Positions 36,001 through 41,356 of a stretch of 64,000 nt of DNA are shown one piece after another. The notes beneath the pieces were generated by a model. It did not search any database and was not told the origin of the DNA. It saw only the letters and a list, made by a program, of their open reading frames with translations. Position numbers and translations under genes: made by a program. Source of the DNA: Sipunculus nudus (lineage: Eukaryota > Annelida > Sipuncula > Golfingiida > Sipunculidae); contig CM049308.1 in assembly GCA_026874595.1 (NCBI GenBank), forward strand, positions 48,615,327 through 48,679,326, given 5' to 3'. Each line of letters opens with the position of its first letter. Positions within the stretch are counted from its first letter, which is position 1.

Positions 36001-36649
36001 AACTACTGATTGTCAATTCTTATCATGACTCTCTGGGAACTTGGCTTAAACATGATTAACATCATTTAACAAGTTCTTAGACCTGACAAGTACCGACAGC
36101 ATCATACACAGACTAGACCAACTGTGACAAAATTAAACCAATATTGATTATCCAGTTTTTAACAACTGAAGAAAAGTACAAATATATTGTATGCAGGTCT
36201 GATAAATTTTTATTCAGTTGTCAACTTCCTATAACTGTTGATCAATTAACAATAACAGTGACACTGCTATTTGAACACTCTTTGGCTTTTTTAATATTAT
36301 TTTCACATGATTAAACACTATAGTATGACACTCTGTGAATGGTCAACCCTAGTTTATTGTATGACATAACCTAGCCACAGTATGAACTGCCTGACCAGCA
36401 CTGCTCCCTGCCGGCCAAGCGGTATATACGTTGCCAGAAATAACCGTGACGAACCAAACGAAACAGGTCTGTTGCCAAAAATAACCGTGACGAACCAAAC
36501 GAAACAGGTGAGAAACGACTTGTACCCCAGTCCATCCACGACGTGGGCGATAATGGAGCAAAGAAGACCAAACTTGCGTGATATTATTTTGTACGAATAA
36601 CCTATCACTAAAAAAAAAACAAGAACTTCTAAAAGATCTCTTACTTCAT
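1..36649 (-). CDS. ERCC2: ERCC2/XPD helicase, 5' part of the gene (exons 1-7, 3' end outside window)
   Basis: Coding segments are complement(join(1..34, 5589..5705, 5999..6112, 24128..24190, 28529..28606, 34107..34206, 36645..36649)). All junctions are GT-AG and the phases join without correction into 170 residues. XPD is the superfamily-2, Fe-S-containing 5'-3' DNA helicase of TFIIH, acting in nucleotide excision repair and transcription initiation in the nucleus. Visible hallmarks are the N-terminal [16 protein letters not shown] block, Walker A SGTGKT with lysine 48, the TKLIYCSRT motif Ia region, and Fe-S ligands Cys116, Cys134 and Cys155. These fall at the same residue numbers as in human XPD. 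The fourth Fe-S cysteine, the DEAH box and helicase domain 2 lie beyond the left edge. No frameshift or stop is seen, so the gene looks functional. Introns are unusually long and full of transposons. Confidence 0.97.
545..1053 (+). repeat. Four diverged ~145 bp monomers ending in a family-1 type 3' hairpin
   Basis: Segments starting near 548, 697, 834 and 978 align with one another at a spacing of 137-149 bp. They share an 'aaagttataaggt' start and a 'cagatctgacctca' type end. The last monomer runs into CTCAGCATGACTGAAAGTCAGCTGAG (1022-1047) followed by CTAAA. This is the same hairpin that ends the elements at 4170, 14030 and 23712. I read the block as the 3' end of an old non-autonomous rolling-circle-type element. 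Its 5' end was not found. Positions 35-544 are intron sequence in which I see nothing. Confidence 0.55.
1054..1228 (+). repeat. Short repeat remnant, also present at 5277-5460
   Basis: The stretch with 'aataaacatgaacacacccataagatacacctgcc...gagtagatatgagcaatag' resembles 5285-5375 ('aataagatgaggagacccattaagatagatc...gtgaatatgagtaacag'). The similarity suggests an older repeat shared by both flanks of the elements in between. The assignment is weak. Confidence 0.35.
1229..2705 (+). mobile_element. Family-1 Helentron-like non-autonomous element, 3' truncated
   Basis: It starts with ACAAGGGACCCATGGGTC then CGGCGCTCAGCTG, the family-1 5' end. It then follows the copy at 14256 for about 1.4 kb: an AT-rich body, the 'gaatgagggacgaacaataac' stretch and a 'tgctaataacttg' stretch. 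Similarity stops near 2705, where another repeat fragment begins, so the (GACG)n tract and 3' hairpin are absent. No protein is encoded; the 70-codon frame at 1691-1903 is AT-rich chance sequence. Confidence 0.7.
2225..2386 (+). repeat. 80 bp tandem duplication with poly-G runs
   Basis: The unit 'taatgcaccatctgggga', then G8-14, then 'aagagtgccgggctgagggg' and 'gctagtagtggccaagctgagc' occurs at 2225 and again at 2308. The copies differ mainly in G-run length. The related copy at 15275-15355 carries a degenerate single version, so the duplication arose within this copy. Confidence 0.8.
2706..3001 (+). repeat. Fragment of the 145-bp-monomer repeat found inverted at 50910-51120
   Basis: The stretch containing 'gggtgaaaaattaagtt', 'aaacaggtttttatccatat' and 'tgcaatagaaaatc...gtctgttggccatatttgatt' is the reverse complement of 50910-51115. 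There the same sequence is the last monomer of a tandem array inside a 4.3 kb element. Here it is a solo fragment wedged between two family-1 elements. Confidence 0.6.
3002..5276 (+). mobile_element. Family-1 element with ~340 bp satellite monomers and three successive 3' terminators
   Basis: The 5' end ACAAGTGACCCAGGGGTCATGACGCTCAGCTGA is at 3002. About seven monomers follow, each with 'attctggggggtacttcggagccccatagctc', 'gggtaacagagacctaatttcagg', 'gattctaggtccagt' and a GTTAACAG step. The later monomers are separated by the palindrome GGTGGCGCCACC. A GACG/GACA tract followed by hairpin AGCTCAGATGACT-nnn-AGTCAGCTGAGCT and a short A-run occurs three times, at 4170-4198, 4877-4905 and 5245-5273. 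Each terminator except the last is followed directly by another monomer. This is the layout of HINE/pearl elements (5' ATIR, core repeats, microsatellite, 3' stem-loop). No protein is encoded. The first 1.9 kb is nearly identical to 10037-11240. Confidence 0.8.
5277..5588. other. Intron 6 remnant next to exon 6
   Basis: This stretch holds the repeat remnant shared with 1054-1228, a short GACAGAC-like tract at 5468-5500 and the 5' splice site (GTATGC) of intron 6 at 5583-5588. No gene or complete element is visible. Confidence 0.5.
5589..5705 (-). CDS. ERCC2: ERCC2 exon 6 (residues 121-159, Fe-S domain)
   Basis: This 117 nt exon has acceptor TTACAG and donor GTATGC, phase 0 on both sides. It encodes residues that include [14 protein letters not shown] and VPLCDFFE. 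Cysteines 134 and 155 are the second and third Fe-S cluster ligands of XPD. The length from CIHPE to LTASYV is the same as in human XPD, which supports both splice sites. Confidence 0.95.
5999..6112 (-). CDS. ERCC2: ERCC2 exon 5 (residues 83-120)
   Basis: This 114 nt exon has acceptor TTTTAG and donor GTGAGA, phase 0. It encodes [18 protein letters not shown] and then [16 protein letters not shown], one of the most conserved XPD blocks. Cys116 is the first Fe-S ligand. It lies 293 nt from exon 6, the only short intron in the window. Confidence 0.96.
6113..6891. other. Intron 4, unassigned stretch
   Basis: I see no conserved coding sequence or clear element ends. The 97-codon frame at 6402-6695 has no recognisable motif and is overlapped by an antisense frame, so I treat both as chance. 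Confidence 0.5.
6892..7700 (+). repeat. Diverged family-4 repeat array (~290 bp monomers)
   Basis: It opens with 'gacaagggacaacatgtctc' and 'gggcggtaggggtgaagtgac', like the family-4 starts at 16600 and 44730. Monomers near 7044, 7325 and 7600 then repeat 'ccacctgtctggtt', 'catgccaaatttcag', 'cctgagatat' and 'gcagatggcaccac'. The last is a decayed GGTGGCGCCACC palindrome. No hairpin end was found. Confidence 0.55.
7711..7862 (+). repeat. Four tandem ~40 bp units
   Basis: The unit 'gcacccatgaggtgtccaca' followed by 'tgcagccttgaggggcatg' starts at 7711, 7750, 7790 and 7829 with a few substitutions. The 116-codon minus-strand frame across it (7765-8115) is repeat-derived. Confidence 0.8.
7890..8130 (+). 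repeat. Two diverged copies of a ~75-90 bp unit
   Basis: The sequence 'cctgttgcataatctgatacagttggcagtctgccaaagctat' near 7990 recurs as 'cctgttgccaaatctgaaacagttggcagtttgccaagctat' near 8058, and a third partial copy begins at 8123. Copies of 'tggctgcactgagtg' precede them. Function unknown. Confidence 0.6.
8150..9605 (+). mobile_element. Family-5 repeat element (complete or nearly so)
   Basis: It contains ~110-130 bp monomers ('gggatgctagctcctgctgttcctgagaaattatgggt' at 8943 and 9061, 'caggtggcgacaa' or 'caggtggtgccaac' in between). A unique stretch follows ('ctggaacca...gagaaagattctttcagggatta'), then the end 'gacagacaacagatgatgccacaccatctcataagctcac' at 9550-9590. The same body occurs at 17530-18098 and the same end at 23850-23915. 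No protein is encoded. Confidence 0.6.
9679..10036 (+). repeat. Decayed family-1 5' fragment
   Basis: 'ccctatggggcacagcgcttagctggagtttgaaattttt' is a degenerate version of the family-1 5' end. It is followed by about 90 bp matching 1262-1350. The rest, to 10036, includes a lysine/asparagine-rich 74-codon frame without recognisable similarity. Confidence 0.5.
10037..14064 (+). mobile_element. Family-1 satellite-bearing element, long array
   Basis: The 5' end ACAAGTGACCCAGGGGTCATGACGCTCAGCTGA is at 10037. About eleven monomers follow. The palindrome GGTGGCGCCACC or a one-base variant lies at 10879, 11249, 11586, 12004, 12344, 12680, 13017, 13355 and 13691, giving a period of 332-343 bp in the right half. 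Terminators (hairpin plus A-run) are at 11202-11230, 11723-11748 and 14030-14058. The last is preceded by a 50 bp GACA/GACG tract. Short frames seen in several monomers are repeat shadows with no conserved protein. The left third is nearly identical to 3002-4911. Confidence 0.82.
14256..16125 (+). mobile_element. Family-1 element, complete copy without a 340 bp satellite core
   Basis: Its 5' end ACAAGGGACCCATGGGTC is at 14256. The AT-rich body matches 1229-2705, and a GACGGATGGAC tract lies near 16062. The 3' hairpin AGCTCAGATGACT-tat-AGTCAGCTGGGCT plus AAAAA is at 16092-16125. At 1.87 kb this is the cleanest copy for defining both ends of the family. The 88-codon frame at 15742-16008 has no recognisable domain. 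Confidence 0.75.
16126..16552. other. Intron 4, unassigned
   Basis: No open frame with recognisable similarity, tandem repeat or element end is visible. Confidence 0.5.
16553..17335 (+). mobile_element. Family-4 element, 5' part with palindrome monomers
   Basis: It begins 'actagaatatcggtagtcgac', like 44693, and continues 'gagtgggacgggtgaagtgaggcatgg'. Half-monomers follow, each centred on the palindrome: 'taggtggtgccacctgtc' (16704), 'caggtggctccaccag', 'taggtggcaccacctgtc' and 'caggtggcgccaccat' (17130). They alternate with 'gagatatgagtgattttatc' and 'gcaaaattttggcccaatc'. The 3' hairpin of the copy at 45797-45830 is missing, so this copy is 3' truncated. Confidence 0.65.
17414..17478 (+). 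repeat. Palindromic TCTAGA cluster
   Basis: Six TCTAGA sites occur in 65 bp, in the pattern tgtgTCTAGACATCTAGA. TGTCTAGACA is a 10 bp palindrome, so the block can fold in many registers. It lies between the family-4 and family-5 pieces. Confidence 0.75.
17530..18098 (+). mobile_element. Family-5 element, left part (interrupted by the family-1 element at 18099)
   Basis: It matches 8150-9435: 'gatatgacatatgtgacaaacattgg', 'ctgtaactcggccaaaa', 'gggatcatttctgtgaaatattggacaatttggc' and 'agctttttccctata'. Similarity stops where ACAAGGG begins at 18099 and resumes at 23746. Confidence 0.65.
18726..20329 (+). mobile_element. Family-2 non-autonomous element with ~328 bp monomers, nested in family-1
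   Basis: The related copy at 30328 reads 'cacatttaaataatgatcataag' without interruption. Here 1.6 kb separates 'cacatttaaa' from 'ataatgatcataag'. The insert begins CTAGATATTTCTTGGCACC with 'ccatagtatccccagac'. It ends 'ccatagtatctccagactatgtctggcgatac', which contains a CCAGAC-TA-TGTCTGG hairpin (20309-20323). Inside, monomers start at about 19015, 19336, 19671 and 20000. The first three carry CAGGTGGCGCCACCTG or a one-base variant, while the fourth has a half-decayed 'cgtggcgccaccag'. Each also has 'attcaaggtcaaggccactc'. No protein is encoded. Confidence 0.75.
21303..22712. mobile_element. pogo/Tc1-mariner-like MITE, 1.4 kb, TA target duplication
   Basis: Left end (t)CGTAAAATCTCCACTT and right end (complement) CCGTAAAATCTCCACTT continue into AAAACCGC, giving about 25 bp of inverted repeat. 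TA flanks both sides (21301-21302 and 22713-22714). The empty site is visible in the related copy at about 31297-31305 ('aacaattacgcaat'). Extra copies of AAACCGC lie just inside both ends, as transposase binding sites often do. No transposase-like frame of useful length is present, so it is non-autonomous. Confidence 0.85.
23746..23926 (+). mobile_element. Family-5 element, right part
   Basis: 'ttttgccgtttttgagatagctatggttaacatacagacga', then 'catgacagacaacacatggcagatgaatgccgcaccatcgcataagctcacaggttcgc', matches the 3' end at 9510-9600. With 17530-18098 it forms one family-5 element split by the insertion between them. Confidence 0.65.
24128..24190 (-). CDS. ERCC2: ERCC2 exon 4 (residues 62-82)
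   Basis: This 63 nt exon has acceptor GCTTCAG and donor GTAATC, phase 0 on both sides. It encodes [21 protein letters not shown], the helicase motif Ia region of XPD (human [21 protein letters not shown]). The intron after it is 18 kb (6113-24127). Confidence 0.96.
24400..24510 (+). repeat. Orphan family-1 monomer fragment
   Basis: 'aggtttctaggtcaagcagttatgatttgtgtcctgttaacag' and 'cgttatagctcagatgg' match the end of a ~340 bp monomer and the first hairpin arm. The second arm is lost. Confidence 0.55.
24694..25175 (+). pseudogene. 3' fragment of a non-LTR retrotransposon ORF2
   Basis: The frame reads [23 protein letters not shown] and then [12 protein letters not shown]. This is the post-polymerase 'GAA..LKLD.IQNKALR' signature seen in ORF2 of jockey/I-type LINEs. 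It stops at 24921. Downstream, '[18 protein letters not shown]' is in a shifted frame. No catalytic core is present. It is a dead 5'-truncated copy. Confidence 0.6.
25176..25352. other. Unassigned intron 3 sequence
   Basis: Nothing recognisable is seen between the LINE fragment and the next element end. Confidence 0.4.
25353..26449 (+). mobile_element. Family-1 5' part, decayed
   Basis: The 5' end ACAAGGGACTGATGGGTC then 'aatgtgctcagctgaag' is at 25353. The AT-rich body has 'gcattagatcctaatt' and the cold 'catcacattatgcacacagatgtat' block shared with 1700-1740 and 14750. A G12 run lies at 25748-25762. No 3' hairpin precedes the next 5' end at 26450. Confidence 0.55.
26450..28360 (+). mobile_element. 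Family-1 element with complete ends
   Basis: It starts ACAAGGGAGCCTTGGGTC at 26450. The body includes two ~545 bp units starting near 27170 and 27715 ('ccttatgtgtacctgctgtgaaaattaaatc'), and a GACAGACAGATGGACGGAC tract near 28290. The 3' hairpin AGCTCAGATGACT-tgt-AGTCATCTGAGCT, here with perfect arms, lies at 28327-28355 and is followed by A10. Confidence 0.7.
28529..28606 (-). CDS. ERCC2: ERCC2 exon 3 (residues 36-61, Walker A)
   Basis: This 78 nt exon has acceptor TGTGCAG and donor GTATGT, phase 0. It encodes [14 protein letters not shown], then [18 protein letters not shown] with Lys48 is helicase motif I, the ATP-binding loop of XPD. Confidence 0.97.
28661..29585 (+). mobile_element. Family-1-like 5' end with five ~145 bp monomers
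   Basis: The 5' end ACTAGGGACCCATGGGTC then TCGACGCTCAGCTG is at 28661. Monomers follow with anchors at 28819, 28966, 29104, 29251 and 29395, each carrying 'cctgtgaccttgacctttgacc...gaccccaaaatc'. A (GACA)n tract is at 29536-29560. The usual hairpin is not visible after 'gggtgataactatatgg', so the 3' end is uncertain. Confidence 0.65.
29702..32341 (+). mobile_element. Family-1 element, sister copy of 18099-23745
   Basis: The 5' end ACAAGGGACCTATGGGTC is at 29702. It is colinear with 18099-23745 but lacks both insertions, so it serves as the empty-site reference. A GACGGACGGATGGACAGACGG tract is at 32240-32290, and the hairpin AGCTCAGATGACT-tat-AGTCAGCTGAGCT plus A5 is at 32308-32341. Short frames such as 30108-30431 and 30700-31020 are AT-rich or repeat-derived. 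Confidence 0.8.
32342..32706 (+). repeat. Single ~340 bp family-1 monomer plus its own terminator, fused to the preceding element
   Basis: Directly after the A-run of the previous hairpin comes CAGGTGGCGCCACCAC, a full monomer ('attctgggggggtactttcaagccccatagctc') and a GACG-rich tract (32620-32650). A second hairpin ctcagTTGACT-tac-AGTCAGCTGAG plus A5 is at 32674-32706. It repeats the terminator-monomer-terminator layout of 4170-5273. Confidence 0.7.
32707..33059. other. Intron 2, unassigned
   Basis: Nothing recognisable is seen in this stretch. Confidence 0.4.
33060..33960 (+). pseudogene. 5'-truncated LINE (CR1/L2/Rex-like), 3' end with TCTTA tail
   Basis: The frame reads [39 protein letters not shown] and ANKRLY, then an in-frame TAA, then [29 protein letters not shown] and a C-terminal region to 33709. 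This is the thumb and post-RT region of a jockey-superfamily LINE; the polymerase core is absent. The copy ends in (TCTTA)5-6 at 33928-33957, the kind of short-repeat 3' tail used by CR1/L2-like LINEs. It sits in ERCC2 intron 2 in antisense orientation to the gene. Confidence 0.8.
34107..34206 (-). CDS. ERCC2: ERCC2 exon 2 (residues 2-35)
   Basis: This 100 nt exon has acceptor ATTGTAG and donor GTAAAT. It completes codon 2 begun in exon 1, then encodes [20 protein letters not shown] and [13 protein letters not shown]. It matches the XPD amino terminus (human [20 protein letters not shown]) and ends in phase 0. Confidence 0.97.
34207..36644. other. ERCC2 intron 1
   Basis: There are no element ends and no convincing coding sequence. 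The part from 34370 to 34950 is less AT-rich than the surroundings, with CCAAT and CCGCCC-like motifs (34489, 34525). It could hold an intronic regulatory region, but I cannot show it. The 67-codon frame at 34657-34860 and the 65-codon frame at 35630-35827 have no recognisable features. Confidence 0.5.
36430..36509 (+). repeat. 39 bp unit duplicated in tandem (period 41)
   Basis: The unit 'gttgccaRaaataaccgtga' plus 'cgaaccaaacgaaacaggt' is at 36430-36468 and again at 36471-36509 with one difference. It lies 135 bp downstream of the ERCC2 start codon, in intron 1. Overlapping short frames on both strands arise from it. Confidence 0.85.
36645..36649 (-). CDS. ERCC2: ERCC2 exon 1, coding part (Met-Lys)
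   Basis: Exon 1 ends ATGAA followed by donor GTAAGA. With the first base of exon 2 this gives ATG-AAG, the same two-codon first coding exon as in vertebrate ERCC2. The start context ACAGCCATGA is a good Kozak match. The same frame is open upstream to an ATG at 36787, so a longer N-terminus cannot be excluded. Confidence 0.85.
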
Positions 36650-36840
36650 GGCTGTGGGAAAGATATCGCTGGCTAGATCTATAAAACTATTATTTGCGAC
36701 GAACACCGCCTCTGTGCCTTCCACAGCCTTCAGCTTCAGCTGTGTCCCTCCGTACTTCATATGTCTACCTCCAGATGCCGCCAACATAGTCGCTCGTGTC
36801 GTCTGCTAACAACAGCACCATGCTGCCGCGTCTATAGGAT
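36650..36840 (-). promoter_or_regulatory. ERCC2 5' leader and probable promoter-proximal region
   Basis: This is the sequence just upstream of the ERCC2 start, less AT-rich than its surroundings. It has an in-frame ATG at 36787 and another at 36760, preceded by a stop (TAG) at about 36805. I see no clear TATA box. The transcription start cannot be read from sequence. Confidence 0.5.
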
Positions 36841-36901
36841 GACAAGTATTTCTATTTGAAGAAGAATCATCTCAGAAACAGGCTGTGACAGTGGTTGACA
36901 G
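36841..36901 (+). other. Possible first exon of a divergent transcript
   Basis: On the plus strand, 'gtggttgacag' is followed by a consensus donor GTAAGT (36902-36907), about 250 bp from the ERCC2 start on the opposite strand. This would suit a bidirectional promoter. No downstream coding exon is recognised, so it could be a non-coding transcript, a 5' UTR exon or chance. Confidence 0.25.
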
Positions 36902-36907
36902 GTAAGT

Positions 36908-39240
36908 TTATGTTACCAATTGTTGTCCATCTGATATGTCAAACTTATGTCTGACTTGTGTACGATTTATCAGTATAAGTGCAGCACAGCAATAAAAAAT
37001 ATACTCAGCGGTATTATGCCATGGTGTAGTTAACGTTTTTTTTTTAAAGGCCTATATAACCCCTAAACTACACCAATACCTGCTGAGCTATAGTTTAGAT
37101 CTACAGTGTAGTACTACAGGTGACCTGCTTAAAAGTAAAAGTGGTTTATTTACTGAGGTTGTGTCCTAATATTTTCTTTCTCCCACATAGGGATTACCTC
37201 ATCATGATTCCATAAAAATTAACACATTAATATAAGATTCACATAAAAATTGGTGCCTTATATCAGCCCTCTGACATCACGACCAGGTTACTGCGAGAAT
37301 ACTGGCCTGCCAGAGTGCCTTTAGTACATCTATACAGTTCCAACACCACTGTCCACCTAATTTTTGGTGATATTTCTTTCAAATCTATTTTCTTTGTCAC
37401 AAACAAATTAGCTTTTATGTTTTATCAAAGGAATTAAGTAATGTGGCAATTAATGATGGTATAAATAAGCATGAAATAAATATATATTTTACTTTGTGGC
37501 GCCGGGGCACTGTATGTAGGTTAAAGCGACCTGTTTCAGGGTCCAGTCAGGGTCAGCCCATTTTGTGGCGTCAAGAGTGAGCGGGCATTAAATATTGAAG
37601 GGCAGCAGAAAATTTCAGGGAAAAAATATTTCAGGGTGCATACAATATTTATAGCAGGTGGGTGATAGGAGAATTTAAATAAATAAAAACTAGCAGGGTT
37701 GGCCTTTTTTTGGTTTTTGCTGGAGGGGATTCAAAAGTGTTTCTTGGAAAAGTCTTGAGAGGTGGCAACATCTAATGCCGTAATGGTCAGTTTTAGAAGC
37801 TGTTACCGCGAAAATGAGATACTCAACCCCCTGTTTTCCTGGAACAAAATAAAAGTGCAGGAGGTGAGCTTGATTTAGATGTATCACATGATGCCAAACA
37901 CTCGAGAGAAAAACCTTTCCCAGTACCCCCTTATATGATTATATATAGCCTTTTATAGGGCCTGGAAATAGGTCCCCCAGACTACCTCTAACATAAAGAG
38001 CTGCACAAAATGATGGTGTCAGGTCAAGACAACATATTTTTTATCCTTGTGATTTAGGAGGGACATGTGTGAAGTAACAAACACATGACGTACAAATACC
38101 ACTGTGATTTCATCAATACAAATTGTAAAGTTGATGGGGTTTTAGTCGGTTATCTTAGGTCACCTGACTAACATGTTGCAAGTCTGTACATTTGTTCAGT
38201 TGTTTTTATTTTTCTGAATTAATCATATAGAATCCATACAGGGGAAAGTATTATTTTGCTGTTAGATGATCCCCACATTTGACTGATTTGCCTATGGGGT
38301 AAATAATGGTAAGCTCTCATGCATTTTGCCAAAAATTATGTGAAAAATAAGGAAGGCAGGGGTGGTAGAATAAAGGATATAGGCCTGAAGATAGCATTAT
38401 AACTGTAAGGTCACATGAGAATGCAAATATTTTTGTCATTTCTGACAACGCCTTGTTGCCTACGATACACTGTCAATTGACAAAAAAACAGACCAATCAT
38501 TTTGCATTTTTAGTTTACTTTCTAACAACACCCAACATGTTCCGTTCTAACTCAGCATATTGATAAATCCCTCCGCATGTTTGTTGAATTTCTGACCGCA
38601 TGAATACATACATGGCATGCACAGGTTACTGGGTGCAGCCAACTTGTATTTGATACAGGAAATGACTTGTTACCATGAAGATGGGGTTTCAGTTTTTGTT
38701 GTGAGTTCACATGTCTTCTCTTGCATTAATGCATCATTTGTAGCATAATCTTAAGACTATGGGCTGTTTACAACAATATGAATGCAACATGATGGAAGAC
38801 CACTGCGATGCATTTCTTGATACTGCATGTATCACGGCTCAATTGACCTATCCATGAACTCTATGCGACCTTAATCGCATATTCATTCAATGAATAAACA
38901 TAAGCATGGGACTAAGGAGCAACCAATCAGGTGACCTTAAATATTGTCAAGCGTCAATCATCTGACAAAAAACAATCTGCATAATTTGGCAGAGCTCTGT
39001 CAAACAGAACACGTGTAGTCTGTAAATACTACCAGTACCCATGTCGGCATGTTTTCCCGGATATTTTATTATAAGAAGGAGACAGTATAAAAATTTCTAG
39101 GCTATAAGTTGCGGGAGCCATTCCTTCGACTACTGAGTGAATAATAATGTCTTACCTGGCACATAATTCGTATGGGACAAATAATCCAATATATATTGCA
39201 ACACAGTTCATATATGACTGCGATTAGTAAACAATGTTCA
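36908..39240. other. Upstream intergenic region, unassigned
   Basis: I see no conserved coding sequence, element end or clear tandem repeat in this 2.3 kb. Confidence 0.5.
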
Positions 39241-39255
39241 GGTTATACCAGTTGA

Positions 39256-39303
39256 TGACGTCAGTCAATACAACGTCATGCGCCAACGCCCTTTGTGACG
39301 TCA
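39256..39303. promoter_or_regulatory. Two CRE palindromes 40 bp apart
   Basis: TGACGTCA occurs at 39256-39263 and 39296-39303, with an ACGTCA half-site between them near 39274. TGACGTCA is the CREB/ATF consensus. A full site plus two neighbours in 50 bp of AT-rich DNA is unlikely by chance, but no gene start is recognised beside it. Confidence 0.45.
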
Positions 39304-39652
39304 TTATTATGTTATAATCAGCTCTCGCATGTGTAGGAGCGTTTTGGTGGCTAATTGTAATAATAAGTTAAAAGGGCGTAGCATTTGGGCTGTGGTGGAT
39401 AGGTCAATAGGCTTACCAGCTCAATTATTATTGCCTACTGAGTTGGGTTGTTACTGCTACACAAAAATAAAACAAGATCGTACTTAATTCAAAGGAAAAT
39501 TAAGTATGAGTAATGGCAGTTTGTTGCAGGTCACCTATGCTGCACTTTTACCCATCTGTTATCTTTGATACAGTTGGGAAAAATGTTATAGTATGATACT
39601 GGTAGGGCATTATTATCATCATTTATACTAAATTTCAATTTAATAATTTATA
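39304..39652. other. Intergenic, unassigned
   Basis: Nothing recognisable is seen. Confidence 0.4.
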
Positions 39653-39748
39653 GTCCATCTCTTGACCCTATTGGCTGTTGTCCTGTGCTTGATCTGAACA
39701 TGTCCATCCAACAGATCTAGCATAGGACGATAGGGTCCAGAGATGGAC
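39653..39748. mobile_element. 96 bp hairpin MITE with TA flanks
   Basis: GTCCATCTCTTGACCCTAT (39653-39671) is inverted at 39730-39748 with one mismatch in 19. TA flanks both sides (39651-39652 and 39749-39750). The arms continue as a weaker inverted match ('gtcctgtgcttgatctg' with 'cagatctagcataggac'), so almost the entire element folds back. Confidence 0.75.
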
Positions 39749-39751
39749 TAA

Positions 39752-40430
39752 AATCATTTAATGATATTTTATCGGAAGTGAGTATTTCAACTTCCCTTGG
39801 AGTGGGAATAAGGAGTCCTTACTCAACAAAATTCTGGCAGTCTCAACACCAGCCCTACTCATGTGGTGTCAACAGTCCACTGATAAGGATTCAATTGTTG
39901 TCTAACTCCTTAATTTTATCCTATTTGTGCTGCTTAAAGCTTGTTCTCCTTCCTAAAAATATGAAAAATTTAAAAAAAAAACTAGTTCACAAAATTTAAG
40001 CTATGTGCCCATAATGACCTTAGGTGCATATTCAACAGGATTTAGTGAACAAGAAATAATTTAGACTTTTTTTAAATTGAAATAAGACTGAAAACCACAT
40101 TTTGGCAGCTCTTTTTTTCAGAATGCTTGGACTTGTAGCTTAGCTGTTCCATGGGAGGGGGAGTAGAAATAAGCATACCTTATTGTGCCACTTCTCCCAG
40201 GGAAATAAGGCTGCCTATTATTGCAGTATCGGTGACTGGCTTCACGCTCAGATACACCCCCTTACAGATGACATGTTTGTCTTATTTTCTTGCTCCCACA
40301 CAGTGTTTGTGGTCATTGACAGTTTTATCAACAGGCACATCCACAGTGTGAATTTCAGTGCTTGTGTGCTAGAACATCAGCTTCTGAAGTCTACTTGTAA
40401 CATTCCCTAGTTTGAGGAACATTTCTCAAA
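39752..40430. other. Intergenic, unassigned
   Basis: Small frames at 39778-39999 and 40151-40410 show no domain or conserved motif. The segment 'cagtgtgaatttcagtg...aacatcagcttctgaagt' (40345-40390) recurs at 40567-40600. Confidence 0.4.
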
Positions 40431-41356
40431 TATGTCAGTATTCACCAAAGAGATGAAAACCTGACAGCCCCATTTAGTCAGGTGGCTTTATGGAATTATA
40501 GTAACACACCAGATAAAAGCACCGAATTAGGTATGAAGTATCTTCAGCTCAATCCTGCACATCAACAGTGTGAATTTCAGTGAACATCAGCTTCTGAAGT
40601 CCAGGGCTTTTGATAGGAAAACATTTGAAAAGTCACTGATGCCCAGGCAAAAATTTTGAGGAGTCCCATCTGAGTTTAGAGCGTTGCAAGGAGAGACAAT
40701 ATGTGTCAATTTTGATGGTTTATTATGGGTTTTATAAAAAATTGATTTTTTTTTGCGTTTTTAATAAATTTATATAATTATCATATCATTATATGATTAG
40801 AAATTATGTCATTATATGAATATATGCTTAAAGCGAAATGTAAACCTCAGTTATCAGTGCAGTGTTTACGCCACTGACAGGTTTGTTTGAGGCAGCTGGT
40901 AATGGTCAATGACTGCTACAAATTTCTTAATCCAGAAATTGGCATGTCCCATCAGAAGCTTGGACCCTTAGAACCGAGCGTCTGCAAGTGATTTTAAGCA
41001 TCAGAGATGCTTACCCCTGCATTCCTGAAAGCCTTGGAAGTCTACTTGTAACATTCAGATTCCCCAGTTAGAGGAGAAGCAGTGGCAGGTCCAGAGGGTG
41101 GAGGTCAAGGTGGTTCTGAACCCTTCCCTCTTTTGGAGTCCAAACAACATTTTTTTAGGGTTTCAAACCAAAATTTGGGACCCTGACCCTCTCCAAAATC
41201 CTGGATCTGCCCCTGAACAGTTCTAAACTATGTCAATATTCACCAAAGAGATAAAACCTGACAGCCCCATTTAGTCAGGTGATTTAACAGAATTTTTGTT
41301 ACACGCCAGATAAAAGCACAAAATTTAGTATGAAGTATCTTCAGCTCCATCCTGAT
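40431..41356 (+). repeat. ~130 bp direct repeat pair (40431-40560 and 41229-41356)
   Basis: 'tatgtcagtattcaccaaagagat', 'aacctgacagccccatttagtcaggtg', 'ccagataaaagcac' and 'agtatgaagtatcttcagctc' occur in both copies with about 10% differences. 'gaagtctacttgtaacatt' is also shared at 40386 and 41038. This is a local duplication of unknown origin. Confidence 0.75.

Noticed and set aside
36349-36608. Three overlapping minus frames near the ERCC2 start
   Set aside because: They arise from the 39 bp tandem duplication in intron 1 and have no similarity to known proteins.
36785-36830. Short upstream frame starting MVLLLADD in the ERCC2 leader
   Set aside because: It has only 18 codons before a stop and is out of frame with XPD. 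It may be a minor uORF but there is no support beyond its presence.
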